Shown here one piece after another: positions 1 to 8,339 of a stretch of DNA of 64,000 nt. The notes beneath the pieces were generated by a model that ran no database searches, was not told the DNA's origin, and worked only from the letters and a program-made list of their open reading frames with translations. Both the position numbers and the translations under genes were made by a program. Numbering within the stretch: the first letter of the stretch is position 1; each line of letters begins with the position of its first letter. This DNA is from Providencia stuartii (GTDB lineage: Bacteria > Pseudomonadota > Gammaproteobacteria > Enterobacterales > Enterobacteriaceae). The DNA lies in contig NZ_CP119547.1 of assembly GCF_029277985.1 (NCBI RefSeq), positions 1-64,000 of the forward strand, read 5' to 3'.

Positions 1-1101
1 ATGGACCACCAGCTAGAAAGTATCGACGGAACAATCATGAGCAAGAGAACCAAAGACAAAGACCTGGAGAAACTCGACGTAATCAAAGACTCACCGCAAA
101 TGAGCCTGTTTGAGATCATTGAATCTCCGGCCAAGAAAGACGACTACTCCAACACCATCGAGATCTACGATGCGCTGCCGAAGTACATTTGGGACCAAAA
201 GCGTGAGCATGAAGATTTATCCAACGCTGTAGTGACACGACAATGCACCATCAGAGGCCAGCATTTCACGGTGAAGGTGAAGCCAGCCATCATCGAGAAG
301 GATGACGGAAGAACCGTGCTGATCTACGCGGGACAGCGAGAGGAAATCCTTGAGGATGCTCTACGCAAGCTCGCAGTGAACGGGAAAGGCCATATCATCG
401 AGGGCAAGGCTGGAGTCATGTTCACTCTGTACGAACTCCAGAAAGAGCTCTCGAAGATGGGTCACGGGTACAACCTGAACGAAATCAAGGAAGCAATCCA
501 GGTTTGTCGTGGCGCAACACTCGAATGTATCAGTGATGACGGTGAAGCCTTCATCAGCTCCAGCTTCTTCCCGATGGTGGGACTGACCACCAGAGGTGAG
601 TTTCGCAAGAAAGGCGGGAACGCCAGGTGCTATGTGCAGTTCAACCCGCTGGTAAACGAATCGATCATGAATCTGTCGTTTCGTCAGTACAACTACAAAA
701 TCGGAATGCAAATCCGCTCCCCTCTTGCACGGTACATCTACAAGCGAATGAGCCACTACTGGACTCAAGCATCACCAGATTCGCCGTACACGCCATCGCT
801 TATCAGCTTCCTGACCCAGAGCCCTCGTGAATTGAGCCCACGGATGCCGGAGAACGTCAGAGCCATGAAGCTCGCTCTGGAGGCCCTCATCAAACAAGAG
901 GTCATAAGCGACTACGACGCGAACCAGATCAAGGATGGCCGCAGAGTCATCGACGTGCGGTACGTCATAAGGCCTCATGAGAACTTCGTGAAGCAGGTGA
1001 TGGCGTCCAACAAGCGTAAGCAGCAGACAGAGCTACGGGCCATCAAGCACGGCATGATCGACCACGACATCATTGATGAACCCCAACGTAAGGGGAGATA
1101 G
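1..1101 (+). CDS. repA: RepA replication initiator, IncA/C type
   Basis: Replication initiator of 366 residues that should bind the iterons lying directly downstream and open the origin. The sequence is that of the IncA/C RepA as I know it (MSKRTKDKDLEKLD near the N-terminus, a central basic region, a winged-helix-like C-terminal half). The window opens on an ATG; a second in-frame ATG at 37 begins the familiar MSKRTKDK sequence, and since nothing upstream is visible the start cannot be decided. The gene ends shortly before a strong hairpin terminator, and the iteron array then follows, the standard layout of an iteron-controlled replicon. Bases 37-60 match the IncA/C replicon-typing forward primer I remember, while the reverse-primer site near 490-513 has two differences, so this may be a divergent A/C lineage. 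Confidence 0.95.
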   Translation: MDHQLESIDGTIMSKRTKDKDLEKLDVIKDSPQMSLFEIIESPAKKDDYSNTIEIYDALPKYIWDQKREHEDLSNAVVTRQCTIRGQHFTVKVKPAIIEKDDGRTVLIYAGQREEILEDALRKLAVNGKGHIIEGKAGVMFTLYELQKELSKMGHGYNLNEIKEAIQVCRGATLECISDDGEAFISSSFFPMVGLTTRGEFRKKGGNARCYVQFNPLVNESIMNLSFRQYNYKIGMQIRSPLARYIYKRMSHYWTQASPDSPYTPSLISFLTQSPRELSPRMPENVRAMKLALEALIKQEVISDYDANQIKDGRRVIDVRYVIRPHENFVKQVMASNKRKQQTELRAIKHGMIDHDIIDEPQRKGR

Positions 1102-1139
1102 CCACCAGAATCTCCCACCCCCCAGGGAAAAGAAAGATA

Positions 1140-1160
1140 GGCGCGTCAGCGCCTTTTTTT
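1140..1160 (+). terminator. Rho-independent terminator of repA
   Basis: Perfect five-base stem GGCGC/GCGCC with a GTCA loop followed by seven T, about 40 bases after the repA stop. Confidence 0.85.
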
Positions 1161-1218
1161 ATGCCAGAAGAAAGCGCACAAGGTACGCCCACCAGGCAGG
1201 ACCGGAAACGGAATGCCT

Positions 1219-2110
1219 CCGCATATGGGGGAGCTGCACGGATAGAGCGAACGTGACCCCAGATGCAGCGTGGGCTGGGGCTCTATATATGGGATCGCTG
1301 CACGGTAGTCGCAAGCTGAGTCTCAGTATCGTGCAAGCGTAAGCCACGACGAAGGATAAGTGCCATGCTGCTCCAGTGGTTCCCGTAGAGTGGTTCCCGT
1401 AAGGTATTGATAGTTAAAGGGTGAGGATGTGGGGGACCTGCACGTTATGAGATTTGATATGTGGGTACGTTGCACGAAAGCAGGTCCTGAACCTCTCGAT
1501 ATATGGGAACTCTGCACGATTGACGAAGCAGAACAAAGATTGACAGATCAGGACAAACCTAAAAAAGCAGTCAAAATGACTCTAATAGTCCATAAAGTGA
1601 TCACGCGCACACAAAAAGAGGCCAAAAGTTATCCACATTTCCTGTGCATAAACGGGGTTTTGGTATATGGGAACGCTGCACGATCATATGTGGGTACGCT
1701 GCACGGTGCAAAAAACGACCAAAATTGACATGTGGGTACGTTGCACGTTCAGAAAATTGTATATGGGGCGACTGCACGTATGACCTTAGACATGTGGGAA
1801 TACTGCACGAACACCAGATCTGATATGTGGGAACGCTGCACGAAAGCTCTGTTTTGTAAGGATTTTGTGGAAAAAAGAGGGGTTCCGTGTGGATAACAGT
1901 GGATAAGATCCAAGGGTATGTGGGGACGTTGCACGGCAACCTATGGGAACGCTGCACGGCAACCTATGGGTTTGTTGCACGGAATAAATATGAAAACACC
2001 AGTAATATCAATGTGTTGAGTGGTGATTTAGAACGCCTAACCTGTCTTTAACCGTTTTTAATCCTTTATACAAAGATCTAAAGATCTTTATATTTATCCT
2101 TTTGATCACT
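1219..2110. other. oriV: Vegetative replication origin (oriV)
   Basis: This kilobase holds no credible gene. It contains 14 iterons, a perfect DnaA box TTATCCACA at 1629-1637, another on the opposite strand (TGTGGATAA, 1888-1896) with a near match beside it, and an AT-rich tract from about 2000 to 2110 that could be the melting region. By analogy with other iteron plasmids RepA and DnaA act here together. Short open frames on both strands only reflect the repeat structure. Confidence 0.9.
1221..1982 (+). repeat. Array of 14 RepA iterons
   Basis: Direct repeats of the form TATGTGGGAACGCTGCACG begin near 1221, 1287, 1429, 1459, 1500, 1664, 1686, 1730, 1760, 1791, 1823, 1916, 1941 and 1964. All are in the same orientation and keep the core TATGGG...TGCACG, with variation in the middle. 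Spacing is irregular, with the densest part from 1664 to 1982. These are presumably the RepA binding sites that set copy number and incompatibility. Confidence 0.93.
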
Positions 2111-2137
2111 GAACAAAAAATAATCAACACTGTTTTT

Positions 2138-2572
2138 TTAGAAAAAAGTCTCGTATGCAAGGCCGAACAGGACGAGTATCACCAACAAGATAAGCATCGA
2201 CAGCACAAAGTAACCAGACTCGTACATCACAGCTTTGATCACAGAAACGACGCTGATCGATCTTCCAGAGATCCTCCCGATGATCCACTGAAACGCAACG
2301 AACGAACCAAGCCCACAGATCAGAACCACCGCTACGGAGACAAGTGCATGTTCCCTCAGGACAGACTCACTCAGGAAACCATACTGCATCCCCATCAATA
2401 CAAGCCTGCCAATGCCAAAACCCAGGCCCAATGCAACAGCTCCACGAACCAGCACGACCTTCAACGACTGGAGCCATGTCAGCTCAAGATCCATCCCCTT
2501 ACGGGAAGACCGACGCACCAGCACCGTAGATATGCCCAACCCCAAAAACACCAAAAAAACAAAATCCAACAT
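2138..2572 (-). CDS. Four-helix membrane protein, unknown function
   Basis: A 144-residue protein made mostly of four hydrophobic stretches (near residues 1-15, 40-60, 75-100 and 115-140), so an inner-membrane protein. The chosen start is the ATG at 2572, which has a good ribosome binding site (GAGGTG, four bases away); a TTG at 2593 overlapping the stop of the upstream gene is an alternative. It follows the PP-loop protein so closely that the two should be co-transcribed and translationally coupled. I do not recognise the family. The pairing suggests that it works with the PP-loop enzyme, but nothing in the sequence says how. Confidence 0.75.
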   Translation of the reverse strand: MLDFVFLVFLGLGISTVLVRRSSRKGMDLELTWLQSLKVVLVRGAVALGLGFGIGRLVLMGMQYGFLSESVLREHALVSVAVVLICGLGSFVAFQWIIGRISGRSISVVSVIKAVMYESGYFVLSMLILLVILVLFGLAYETFF

Positions 2573-2589
2573 TGCCACCTCTGCACAAA

Positions 2590-3705
2590 TCAATCAGAAC
2601 CACAGGCCTCTCGGCCAAATGCGCCACCAGGGAGAACCCACTTCTGCCCCTCCGGCACAAAAATCGGGAGCGTGTAATCTTCTCTGGATACCTGCTCCAA
2701 TGCCTCAACATCACTAATCTGTATCGGCGCAACAGCAGAACCTAAATCTATTACGTCGATTTTTTTTCTTGATACCGTCACACCAAAGGTTTGTTCATAC
2801 TGAGCAATTTTCCCAGCTCGTTCAGGCCAGTAGTGACGGATCGTGGACCAGATACGCTGTGAGTTGTAGATGCAGGTCATACACGACGACCGGCTCCAGC
2901 CAAGGCGATAAGGGACTGGGGCCAGGATGCGGTGACGCTCGATTACTTCCCATACCTCCTCCTCAGTCCAATGAAGAACGGGCCTCCAGGCATCAACTAA
3001 CCGTGCAGTCTTCCCATATCTTCTGTCACAGGCATGAGCCTCAAGCTGGTTGTACTTGGATCTGTTTGCACTTTCCTCCCGGCGCTCACCAGTGATGAAA
3101 AGGATCTTCTTCCCCTTGAAGCGCTCCTGGTTATTAAGAGCTCTGCGGCCAACATCGATCTTCAAGGCTGATGAGCACCACCTTGTTTGGAGTGATGGCG
3201 ATTGCTGAGGGAAACGAAGGCGCGTACCAGGCTTAGAGCGCTTATGGTCTCTAGGCAGCACCAGAAGCCCCTCAGGCGTCTCTACACGATGGGGGTGGCT
3301 ATAGGCATTGTCTTTGAGCATTTCGCCCTCAAAGCCGCCCTCAAGCCACGAGAAGTACATTGGGATACCCAGTTCTTCCCCGAGCTGACGACAGTAATCA
3401 CGCATGAAGGCCCAATCCATCAACGAACTGCCTTCCTGACCATCAACATCATGGTGCCAGAACTCCACCTTTGACTTATCAACACCCATGTCCACCAGCC
3501 GCAAGTACGCAGCAATCGAGTCTTTGCCTCCAGACAGGCAAACAATGATGTGATCGTACAAACTCAGGTCCACATCCGGAGCGGAGAAGTACGTTGTTCT
3601 ATCGTCACAACGCTGACTGGAAGATATGCCGGTAAGAACCGACTCCAGTGATGGCAACACCACCTGGTCATCGAACAAATCTCCTTGGTTTTCTCGTCTC
3701 AACAT
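2590..3705 (-). CDS. PP-loop protein, PAPS reductase/DndC-like
   Basis: A 371-residue protein of the phosphoadenosine phosphosulfate reductase superfamily (adenine nucleotide alpha-hydrolase fold). The ATP-binding PP-loop SGGKDS lies near residue 58, and a GERREESANRS segment near residue 210 matches the arginine-rich loop seen in CysH and DndC. Cysteines in WCSSALK and in SSCMTC could bind a metal cluster or carry sulfur. It is much longer than a usual CysH (about 245 residues), and no cysteine-pathway genes are nearby, so assimilatory sulfate reduction is unlikely. DndC-like nucleic-acid modification or a related AMP-transfer reaction is possible but is inference. A bidirectional palindromic promoter lies just upstream at 3743-3771. 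Confidence 0.8.
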   Translation of the reverse strand: MLRRENQGDLFDDQVVLPSLESVLTGISSSQRCDDRTTYFSAPDVDLSLYDHIIVCLSGGKDSIAAYLRLVDMGVDKSKVEFWHHDVDGQEGSSLMDWAFMRDYCRQLGEELGIPMYFSWLEGGFEGEMLKDNAYSHPHRVETPEGLLVLPRDHKRSKPGTRLRFPQQSPSLQTRWCSSALKIDVGRRALNNQERFKGKKILFITGERREESANRSKYNQLEAHACDRRYGKTARLVDAWRPVLHWTEEEVWEVIERHRILAPVPYRLGWSRSSCMTCIYNSQRIWSTIRHYWPERAGKIAQYEQTFGVTVSRKKIDVIDLGSAVAPIQISDVEALEQVSREDYTLPIFVPEGQKWVLPGGAFGREACGSD

Positions 3706-3742
3706 AAGTCGCTCTTTTTTCTTTACTGGGTTGTTTTTATGA

Positions 3743-3771
3743 TTTACAGTATTATAAAATGATACTGTGAA
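3743..3771 (-). promoter_or_regulatory. Palindromic-spacer promoter, copy 1
   Basis: TTTACA, a 17-base spacer GTATTATAAAATGATAC, then TGTGAA. Read on the minus strand it gives TTCACA-N17-TGTAAA about 40 bases before the PP-loop gene. It belongs to a family of about ten near-identical promoters in this window whose spacer is an inverted repeat. Confidence 0.7.
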
Positions 3772-3936
3772 AAGTAAAGTTTTCAGAACGACTAATCACT
3801 CAGGAGAACTTGATAAGCACCAGAAAGCAATCTAAAGGTGGTTTTTCGGTGAGGTTAGTTCAGGGGCAACCTGCCGCTGCTGATTGGAAATCATCAAGAA
3901 GTGGCTTTTTGGTGGGGTTACGGTTTGAAGGGGTGA

Positions 3937-3956
3937 GTATGTGGGAACGTTGCACG
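3937..3956 (+). repeat. Solitary iteron-like sequence
   Basis: TATGTGGGAACGTTGCACGG, essentially a perfect oriV iteron, lies alone about 2 kb beyond the array and 18 bases before the next gene. It could titrate RepA or let RepA influence this promoter region. Confidence 0.85.
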
Positions 3957-3973
3957 GTTAAAGGGGGCCGCAC

Positions 3974-4582
3974 ATGAAAACGATAAAGCGGTTCATCGTA
4001 TGGGTGAATTACGGTCTTGAGGGTTGGAGCATTTTCGGATCGAGCGATGACTGGGATGAAGCGGTATCCATCCGTTCGGAAGCGATAGACGAATGCAATA
4101 TTGACGAGGAAGACATCATCTTGGCAGAAAACAAAAACGAGCTGGTGGTAAAACCTGCGGCCAAGCAAATGACGGAGTGGCACCGGGAACTGGAAGCCGT
4201 CCTTATGACCTTGGATGACTGCCAGATGGAATGTGACGGTATGACATGGGCAGTAAGCCACCTACTCAATGAAGCGGGTGTACCTCATGACTGCATGTAT
4301 GGCTTTGTGCGAAACGAACAGACCAAGGACATCGTGACACCGCATTTCTGGGTTGTCCTGGATGATGGGTGGCTGGTGGATCTGAGGCTACGCATGTGGC
4401 TGGGCGATCACGACAACATTCCTCACGGGGTATTCCATCCCGATAACGAGCCAGGACTTTTCTACAAGGGAGACCCGGTTCAAAACCATAAAGGGATGAG
4501 ACTGGGCAAAGCCGTCCTGGACATCATGACCGACGGAAAACTTTCACATGTGAAAGTTCCTGAACGACAAGACGGAGAGTAA
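3974..4582 (+). CDS. Unknown protein, possible cysteine-protease-like fold
   Basis: A 202-residue protein with a GGGGG ribosome binding site before the ATG. The C-terminal half holds ECDGMTWAVSHLL (Cys near 85), then TPHFWVVLDDGWLVDLRLRMWLG (His near 118, Asp near 130). This spacing resembles the Cys-His-Asp arrangement of transglutaminase and NlpC/papain-like enzymes. That is inference from motif order only; I do not recognise a named family. A copy of the dispersed CTTTCACATGTGAAAG palindrome is embedded in its last codons (4539-4558). It starts a three-gene run with tight spacing to the next gene. Confidence 0.72.
   Translation: MKTIKRFIVWVNYGLEGWSIFGSSDDWDEAVSIRSEAIDECNIDEEDIILAENKNELVVKPAAKQMTEWHRELEAVLMTLDDCQMECDGMTWAVSHLLNEAGVPHDCMYGFVRNEQTKDIVTPHFWVVLDDGWLVDLRLRMWLGDHDNIPHGVFHPDNEPGLFYKGDPVQNHKGMRLGKAVLDIMTDGKLSHVKVPERQDGE
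4539..4558. repeat. Dispersed 20-bp palindrome, copy 1
   Basis: AACTTTCACATGTGAAAGTT, a perfect palindrome inside the 3' end of the preceding coding sequence. Eight further copies of the core occur in the window. Confidence 0.9.
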
Positions 4583-4586
4583 TAGC

Positions 4587-5108
4587 GTGGAATTTGATTA
4601 CGACAAGTCAGTATCAAACGCACATCTTGAGGCCGCAGGCTGGGGTATGGATGCCTTTAACCACTCCAACCCATTTGAGAGTCATGTCATCTATGTGCGT
4701 GACTACCGCAACGATCACATCCGCCTGTTCACCATCAAGCAGGCTGACTTCGACACGATAAAGCTGCCGCTTCACCTTACCTCCGACATGCTGGCTTCGG
4801 TGATCGCTGAGTTCGTATCGAAGGCAGCAAAAGGGAAGTTGAATACGAAGGAGTCCGACACGCTGGCTCCTGCCTTGGTTGGCTATGCCAAATCAACAGA
4901 AACCTACCGGAGCTGGCGGAGAGTTTCTGGAGCAACAGAGCGATTGCATATGGTCATCAATATCTATGCGGGTTCTGAATTGCTGAGACCTTTCATCGCT
5001 CGGGCTCCTGAGACCGTCCTGACGACCCAAGAGCTACTGGTCTTCTCATCACAGGTTAAGAGCATGGATGTATCCAATCATCCAGAGTGGTTTAGGGGCC
5101 GGAGGTAG
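4587..5108 (+). CDS. Hypothetical protein
   Basis: A 173-residue soluble protein starting with GTG after GGAGAG, four bases after the previous stop. No motif that I recognise. Composition is ordinary and no membrane segment is visible. It sits between the possible protease-like protein and the membrane-anchored nuclease candidate, so it may belong to the same small operon. Confidence 0.7.
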   Translation: MEFDYDKSVSNAHLEAAGWGMDAFNHSNPFESHVIYVRDYRNDHIRLFTIKQADFDTIKLPLHLTSDMLASVIAEFVSKAAKGKLNTKESDTLAPALVGYAKSTETYRSWRRVSGATERLHMVINIYAGSELLRPFIARAPETVLTTQELLVFSSQVKSMDVSNHPEWFRGRR

Positions 5109-5110
5109 TC

Positions 5111-5632
5111 ATGAAGCCAGTTCTCTGGATATTCGTCCTGATCATCGCCCCTTTCGTCATTGCGAAAGTGGACCAATGGCGCAAACGCGGCATTGGAGAC
5201 ACCTGGGCGTGGTGGAAATCAGAGAACATGCCTTATGAGCTGCGCTCGGCCACTCTGTTTTTGTCCGAACAGGACATATCAACCACACAGCCGGTGCCCA
5301 TGCACGGCAGGGTTGATCAGGTGTACCAAACCAAGAATGGGGTTCTCATTCCCTTGGACACCAAGCTGCGCCAGGTAAACCACATCTATGAGTCGGACAT
5401 TATCCAGCTCTCGGTTTACCGGGTAATTCTGTCACACAAGTACAAGGCACCCGTTGCCAAGTACGGCTATGTCCGAACCGTTGTTGAGACAGCGGACGGG
5501 GATAGAGTCCGTTACATCAAGACAAACCTTCTCAGCGAAAAAGAAGTGGTCAAGCTGTGGCACCGCTATCAATCCATCCGTTCTGGTCAGGTAAAAACCT
5601 CCTGTTCCTGTGGCGGAAAGTTTCACATGTGA
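5111..5632 (+). CDS. Membrane-anchored PD-(D/E)XK nuclease candidate (Cas4/RecB-like)
   Basis: A 173-residue protein with one N-terminal transmembrane helix (residues 3-18). The core carries the ordered motifs of the RecB/Cas4 nuclease fold: HGRVDQVY (Asp near 68), LIPLDTKLR (the D-x-K pair near 82), then QLSVYRVIL, a match to the QxxxY motif near residue 100. The end has CSCGG, which may bind metal together with another partner. Cleavage of DNA at the inner face of the membrane is the likely activity, but the assignment is by motif only. Its stop codon TGA lies within a copy of the dispersed palindrome. Confidence 0.7.
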   Translation: MKPVLWIFVLIIAPFVIAKVDQWRKRGIGDTWAWWKSENMPYELRSATLFLSEQDISTTQPVPMHGRVDQVYQTKNGVLIPLDTKLRQVNHIYESDIIQLSVYRVILSHKYKAPVAKYGYVRTVVETADGDRVRYIKTNLLSEKEVVKLWHRYQSIRSGQVKTSCSCGGKFHM

Positions 5633-5634
5633 AA
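5621..5634. repeat. Dispersed palindrome, copy 2
   Basis: TTTCACATGTGAAA, a 14-bp perfect core with the right arm continuing GTTC. It spans the stop codon of the nuclease-like gene. The left arm has G in place of C. Confidence 0.8.
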
Positions 5635-5654
5635 GTTCTGGATTGAATCAGGGT

Positions 5655-5669
5655 TGCCCGAATTGGGCA
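5655..5669 (+). promoter_or_regulatory. Putative AcaCD-type activator box
   Basis: TGCCCGAATTGGGCA, five-base arms around GAATT, about 60 bases before the next operon. Five other TGCCC-N5-GGRC sites occur in the window, including ahead of traI and traL, which fits the motif I recall for the IncA/C master activator AcaCD. The activator genes themselves are not in the window. Confidence 0.6.
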
Positions 5670-5728
5670 GCTAGGCGGGGTTGCATTTTTGAAAAGTCCT
5701 GTACGCTGGTTGGTATAGGAGGTGAATA

Positions 5729-6202
5729 GTGGCCCAGCTTAAACATAACCGCTTCGTCATGTTGGGGTCCTTGGTAGCGACGGTCGTAGCTGCCGCCAAT
5801 GGCTTGAGTTTTCTCACCCTTATGGCTGGTGGAATGACCCTTCTCCAGTTCATGGCTTGGAAGCAACAAGATGCTGTCCGGAGCCGGTTTAAAGCTGCGA
5901 AGGATGCGTTTGAAGCGTTGAACGTCATTGCGTTCGACAAGCACTGGGTAGGTTCAACCGCGACGGTCGCCAAAGTGTCGAACATGATCACTCCGCCCGA
6001 ACGACTGGATAAGCCCTGGGCGGTGCAAGTTCTGGCCGTGACCAAAGGTGGGACGTGGTTCGCGGTGGATCTGCAAGTGACCGGCACTGACAAGGTTCAG
6101 ATGCTTAGCCTCCACCAGCTTAGTGAAAAGGCGGCAAAGACCATGCTGGCCTTCGACCTCGAAGTGTATGAGAAATTTTTCGGAAAACCTGATGTTGCAT
6201 GA
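5729..6202 (+). CDS. Small membrane protein, unknown
   Basis: A 157-residue protein with two adjoining hydrophobic segments near residues 10-45, followed by a soluble C-terminal domain. The start is GTG with a near-perfect AGGAGGTG ribosome binding site. It opens the long envelope operon and lies directly behind an AcaCD-type box, so it may be switched on with conjugation. No family recognised. Confidence 0.75.
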   Translation: MAQLKHNRFVMLGSLVATVVAAANGLSFLTLMAGGMTLLQFMAWKQQDAVRSRFKAAKDAFEALNVIAFDKHWVGSTATVAKVSNMITPPERLDKPWAVQVLAVTKGGTWFAVDLQVTGTDKVQMLSLHQLSEKAAKTMLAFDLEVYEKFFGKPDVA

Positions 6203-6212
6203 GGACAATGTG

Positions 6213-6506
6213 ATGGAAAAAGTCAAAAGCGTAGATGCCGTGGAGTTCACGGCAGCAGATAAGAAGGCGATGACCCATGCGGCATACGCCCAGTGTTTCT
6301 TCATTCTGGCCCAAGTGATGGCATTCCCTTCCCTGGGGGTGGCTGGCGCTATGGTTGCTGCTCTGTGCGGCATGATGCCGTGGTTGACCAAGTTCGCCAA
6401 AGAGGCTCCATCGAAAGCCTTTGGCATGGTGATGGCTTCACTCTGCCTTGCTCCTGTGTACGGGAAACTCTGTGAGCTGGTGGTCCACGCGATTCAGGGA
6501 GCTTGA
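6213..6506 (+). CDS. Small membrane protein, unknown
   Basis: 97 residues. The ATG at 6213 has GAGGA seven bases upstream and follows the previous stop by ten bases. Two to three hydrophobic segments (residues 25-60 and 70-90) indicate an inner-membrane protein. No family recognised; operon position next to an S49 protease and a DsbA-like protein suggests an envelope role. Confidence 0.75.
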   Translation: MEKVKSVDAVEFTAADKKAMTHAAYAQCFFILAQVMAFPSLGVAGAMVAALCGMMPWLTKFAKEAPSKAFGMVMASLCLAPVYGKLCELVVHAIQGA

Positions 6507-6510
6507 GCTT

Positions 6511-7365
6511 ATGGGGGTAGTACGAGTTCCCTACCTCTTGGCTGAGCTGAAAGAACGCGGATGTGCTGATGAATCTGCTCTGGCGCAGGTTATGCAGCCT
6601 GGATGCCGAATTGGAGAGGAAGACCTGCGGAAGTTGGCCGCAAATTTAGGGCTTGAAGTGTCCGAGCTGGCACCAGCGCCAGAGAACGCGGCCAACACCC
6701 GGTTCAAAGCAAAGCTGAGAGGAGGTTTGGCCTCCTTTCTTTTTGAGTACGACGGCTGTTTCCGACATGCAGAAGGCTCCAGCCATGCAGAAATGTTGGG
6801 TATCGAGCAAGAAGACGACATAGGTCTTCCGAGTCGAGCTGCTGACGCCATGCTCCTGGAGAAGACGCTTTACCAGGTAATCGCTCGGGCTAAGTACATG
6901 CTCGGCAAAATCGACAGCAAGTTTGTCAGGTCAGAACAAGCAATCGAGTTCCGTGAGCAACTTGCTCCTGGGATCTTCAAACCAGGTTACAGAGGTTTCC
7001 GATTCAAGGAGGCTGCCGCTGGTGATTTGCCTACTGTCATGATTGACGGTCGGAAGTTCAACTGCGTTGCCAGCATAGCCAGAGCACATGGACTTGATCC
7101 GGTAACGGTGCGTAGGCGCATTGCGGACACCGGGAAGGCCGCAGACAAACTCTCCAATGATGAGTGGAAGCTCATCCTCGCCAAGAAAAAAGGTAAAGGG
7201 AAACCCTTCACCTATCTGGACAGGACCTACAGCAACATTGCTCAGTTCTGTCGTGAGCATCAGCTCAACACCAACCTTGTTTACCAGAAAGTCAAAGACC
7301 GGGCTGATAGCGCTGATGAAGAGTTCTGGGGACTGATAATCGAAACATGCAAAAGGAAAAACTAA
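6511..7365 (+). CDS. Hypothetical protein with possible DNA-binding repeats
   Basis: 284 residues starting at ATG 6511. The C-terminal third has two similar basic segments: VMIDGRKFNCVASIARAHGL...VRRRI near 175-205 and FTYLDRTYSNIAQFCREHQL...VYQKV near 240-265. They resemble short helix-turn-helix repeats, so nucleic-acid binding is plausible. The N-terminal part shows no known motif. It overlaps the next start in a TAATG junction and so is co-translated with the protease gene. Confidence 0.7.
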   Translation: MGVVRVPYLLAELKERGCADESALAQVMQPGCRIGEEDLRKLAANLGLEVSELAPAPENAANTRFKAKLRGGLASFLFEYDGCFRHAEGSSHAEMLGIEQEDDIGLPSRAADAMLLEKTLYQVIARAKYMLGKIDSKFVRSEQAIEFREQLAPGIFKPGYRGFRFKEAAAGDLPTVMIDGRKFNCVASIARAHGLDPVTVRRRIADTGKAADKLSNDEWKLILAKKKGKGKPFTYLDRTYSNIAQFCREHQLNTNLVYQKVKDRADSADEEFWGLIIETCKRKN

Positions 7366-8324
7366 TGGCAGAAAACAAAGAGATCCCCTGGGAGAAAGAA
7401 CTCATTGAGAAGTACATGTTCACCCTGCATAAAGAGCAGGTGAAAGACCGGCGCTGGCGGACCATGTTGCGTGTGCTTCGCGCATCTGGTTTCGTGCTTC
7501 TCATGATCGGCTTCATCATTTTGGCATCTAATCCGGGTGGGATGCCGTGGCAAAGCGCCAAGGCAGGAGCCCCTCACACCGCGTATATCAACATCCGTGG
7601 TGAAATTGCTGCTGGCACTCTGGCCGATGCTGATCACCTTATCCCGTCCATCCAAGCTGCATTCGACAACCCGAACTCACAAGCTATCGTGCTTCGCATA
7701 AACAGCCCTGGCGGTAGCCCGGTTCAAGCAGGACGGATTTATGACGAAGTGAAGGCGCAGCGAGCCCTTCATCCGGAGAAAAAGGTCTACGCCATCATTG
7801 ATGACATCGGTGCCTCTGGCGGTTACTACATCGCCTCTGCTGCGGATGAAATCTATGCTGACCGCGCCAGCCTTGTCGGTTCTATCGGCGTCATCAGCTC
7901 GGGGTTTGGATTCACCGGCTTGATGGACAAGCTCGGCATCGAGCGCCGGGCTATCACTTCCGGAGAGCACAAAGCGCTTCTCGACCCATTCTCCCCTCTT
8001 ACCTCTGACATGAAGAAATTCTGGGAGGGCGTTCTATCGAAAACCCACCAGCAGTTCATCGAACGAGTGAAGGCTGGGCGGGGTGATCGACTGAAAGACG
8101 ACCCAGAGGTGTTTTCTGGATTGCTCTGGAACGGGGAGCAGGCCAAAGACATTGGGCTGATTGATGGCCTGGGTAGTTTGAACTCCGTGGCGCGAGACGT
8201 CATCCACCAGAGCAACTTGGTGGACTACACACCAACCGAAGACATCATCCGGCGACTGACCCAACGAGCGAAGCTCGAAGCCAGTTCCTTCGTGCAAGAA
8301 CTCAGCGCTGTGAAAGTTTACTGA
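7365..8324 (+). CDS. S49-family membrane serine peptidase (SppA/SohB-like)
   Basis: 319 residues from ATG 7365 (a second in-frame ATG at 7347 adds six). One transmembrane helix lies near residues 30-48. The protease domain shows IVLRINSPGGSPVQAGRIYDEV and then DDIGASGGYYIASAADEIYA with the catalytic serine in GASGG, followed by GSIGV. This is the layout of short bacterial S49 signal-peptide peptidases, which clip membrane peptides in or near the inner membrane. A copy of this gene is typical of IncA/C backbones. Next to a DsbA-like gene it suggests an envelope quality-control module. Confidence 0.92.
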   Translation: MAENKEIPWEKELIEKYMFTLHKEQVKDRRWRTMLRVLRASGFVLLMIGFIILASNPGGMPWQSAKAGAPHTAYINIRGEIAAGTLADADHLIPSIQAAFDNPNSQAIVLRINSPGGSPVQAGRIYDEVKAQRALHPEKKVYAIIDDIGASGGYYIASAADEIYADRASLVGSIGVISSGFGFTGLMDKLGIERRAITSGEHKALLDPFSPLTSDMKKFWEGVLSKTHQQFIERVKAGRGDRLKDDPEVFSGLLWNGEQAKDIGLIDGLGSLNSVARDVIHQSNLVDYTPTEDIIRRLTQRAKLEASSFVQELSAVKVY

Positions 8325-8339
8325 TAGGAGCAGTTTGAT

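Noticed and set aside
1073..1980. Several open frames of 60-118 codons on both strands in the origin region
   Set aside because: They are made by the iteron repeats (recurring CSVPTY-like and TYPH-like words) and lack start signals.
2102..2677. 191-codon plus-strand frame opposite the membrane protein and PP-loop genes
   Set aside because: Gln/His/Asn-rich translation with no ribosome binding site; it is the reverse image of the real minus-strand genes.
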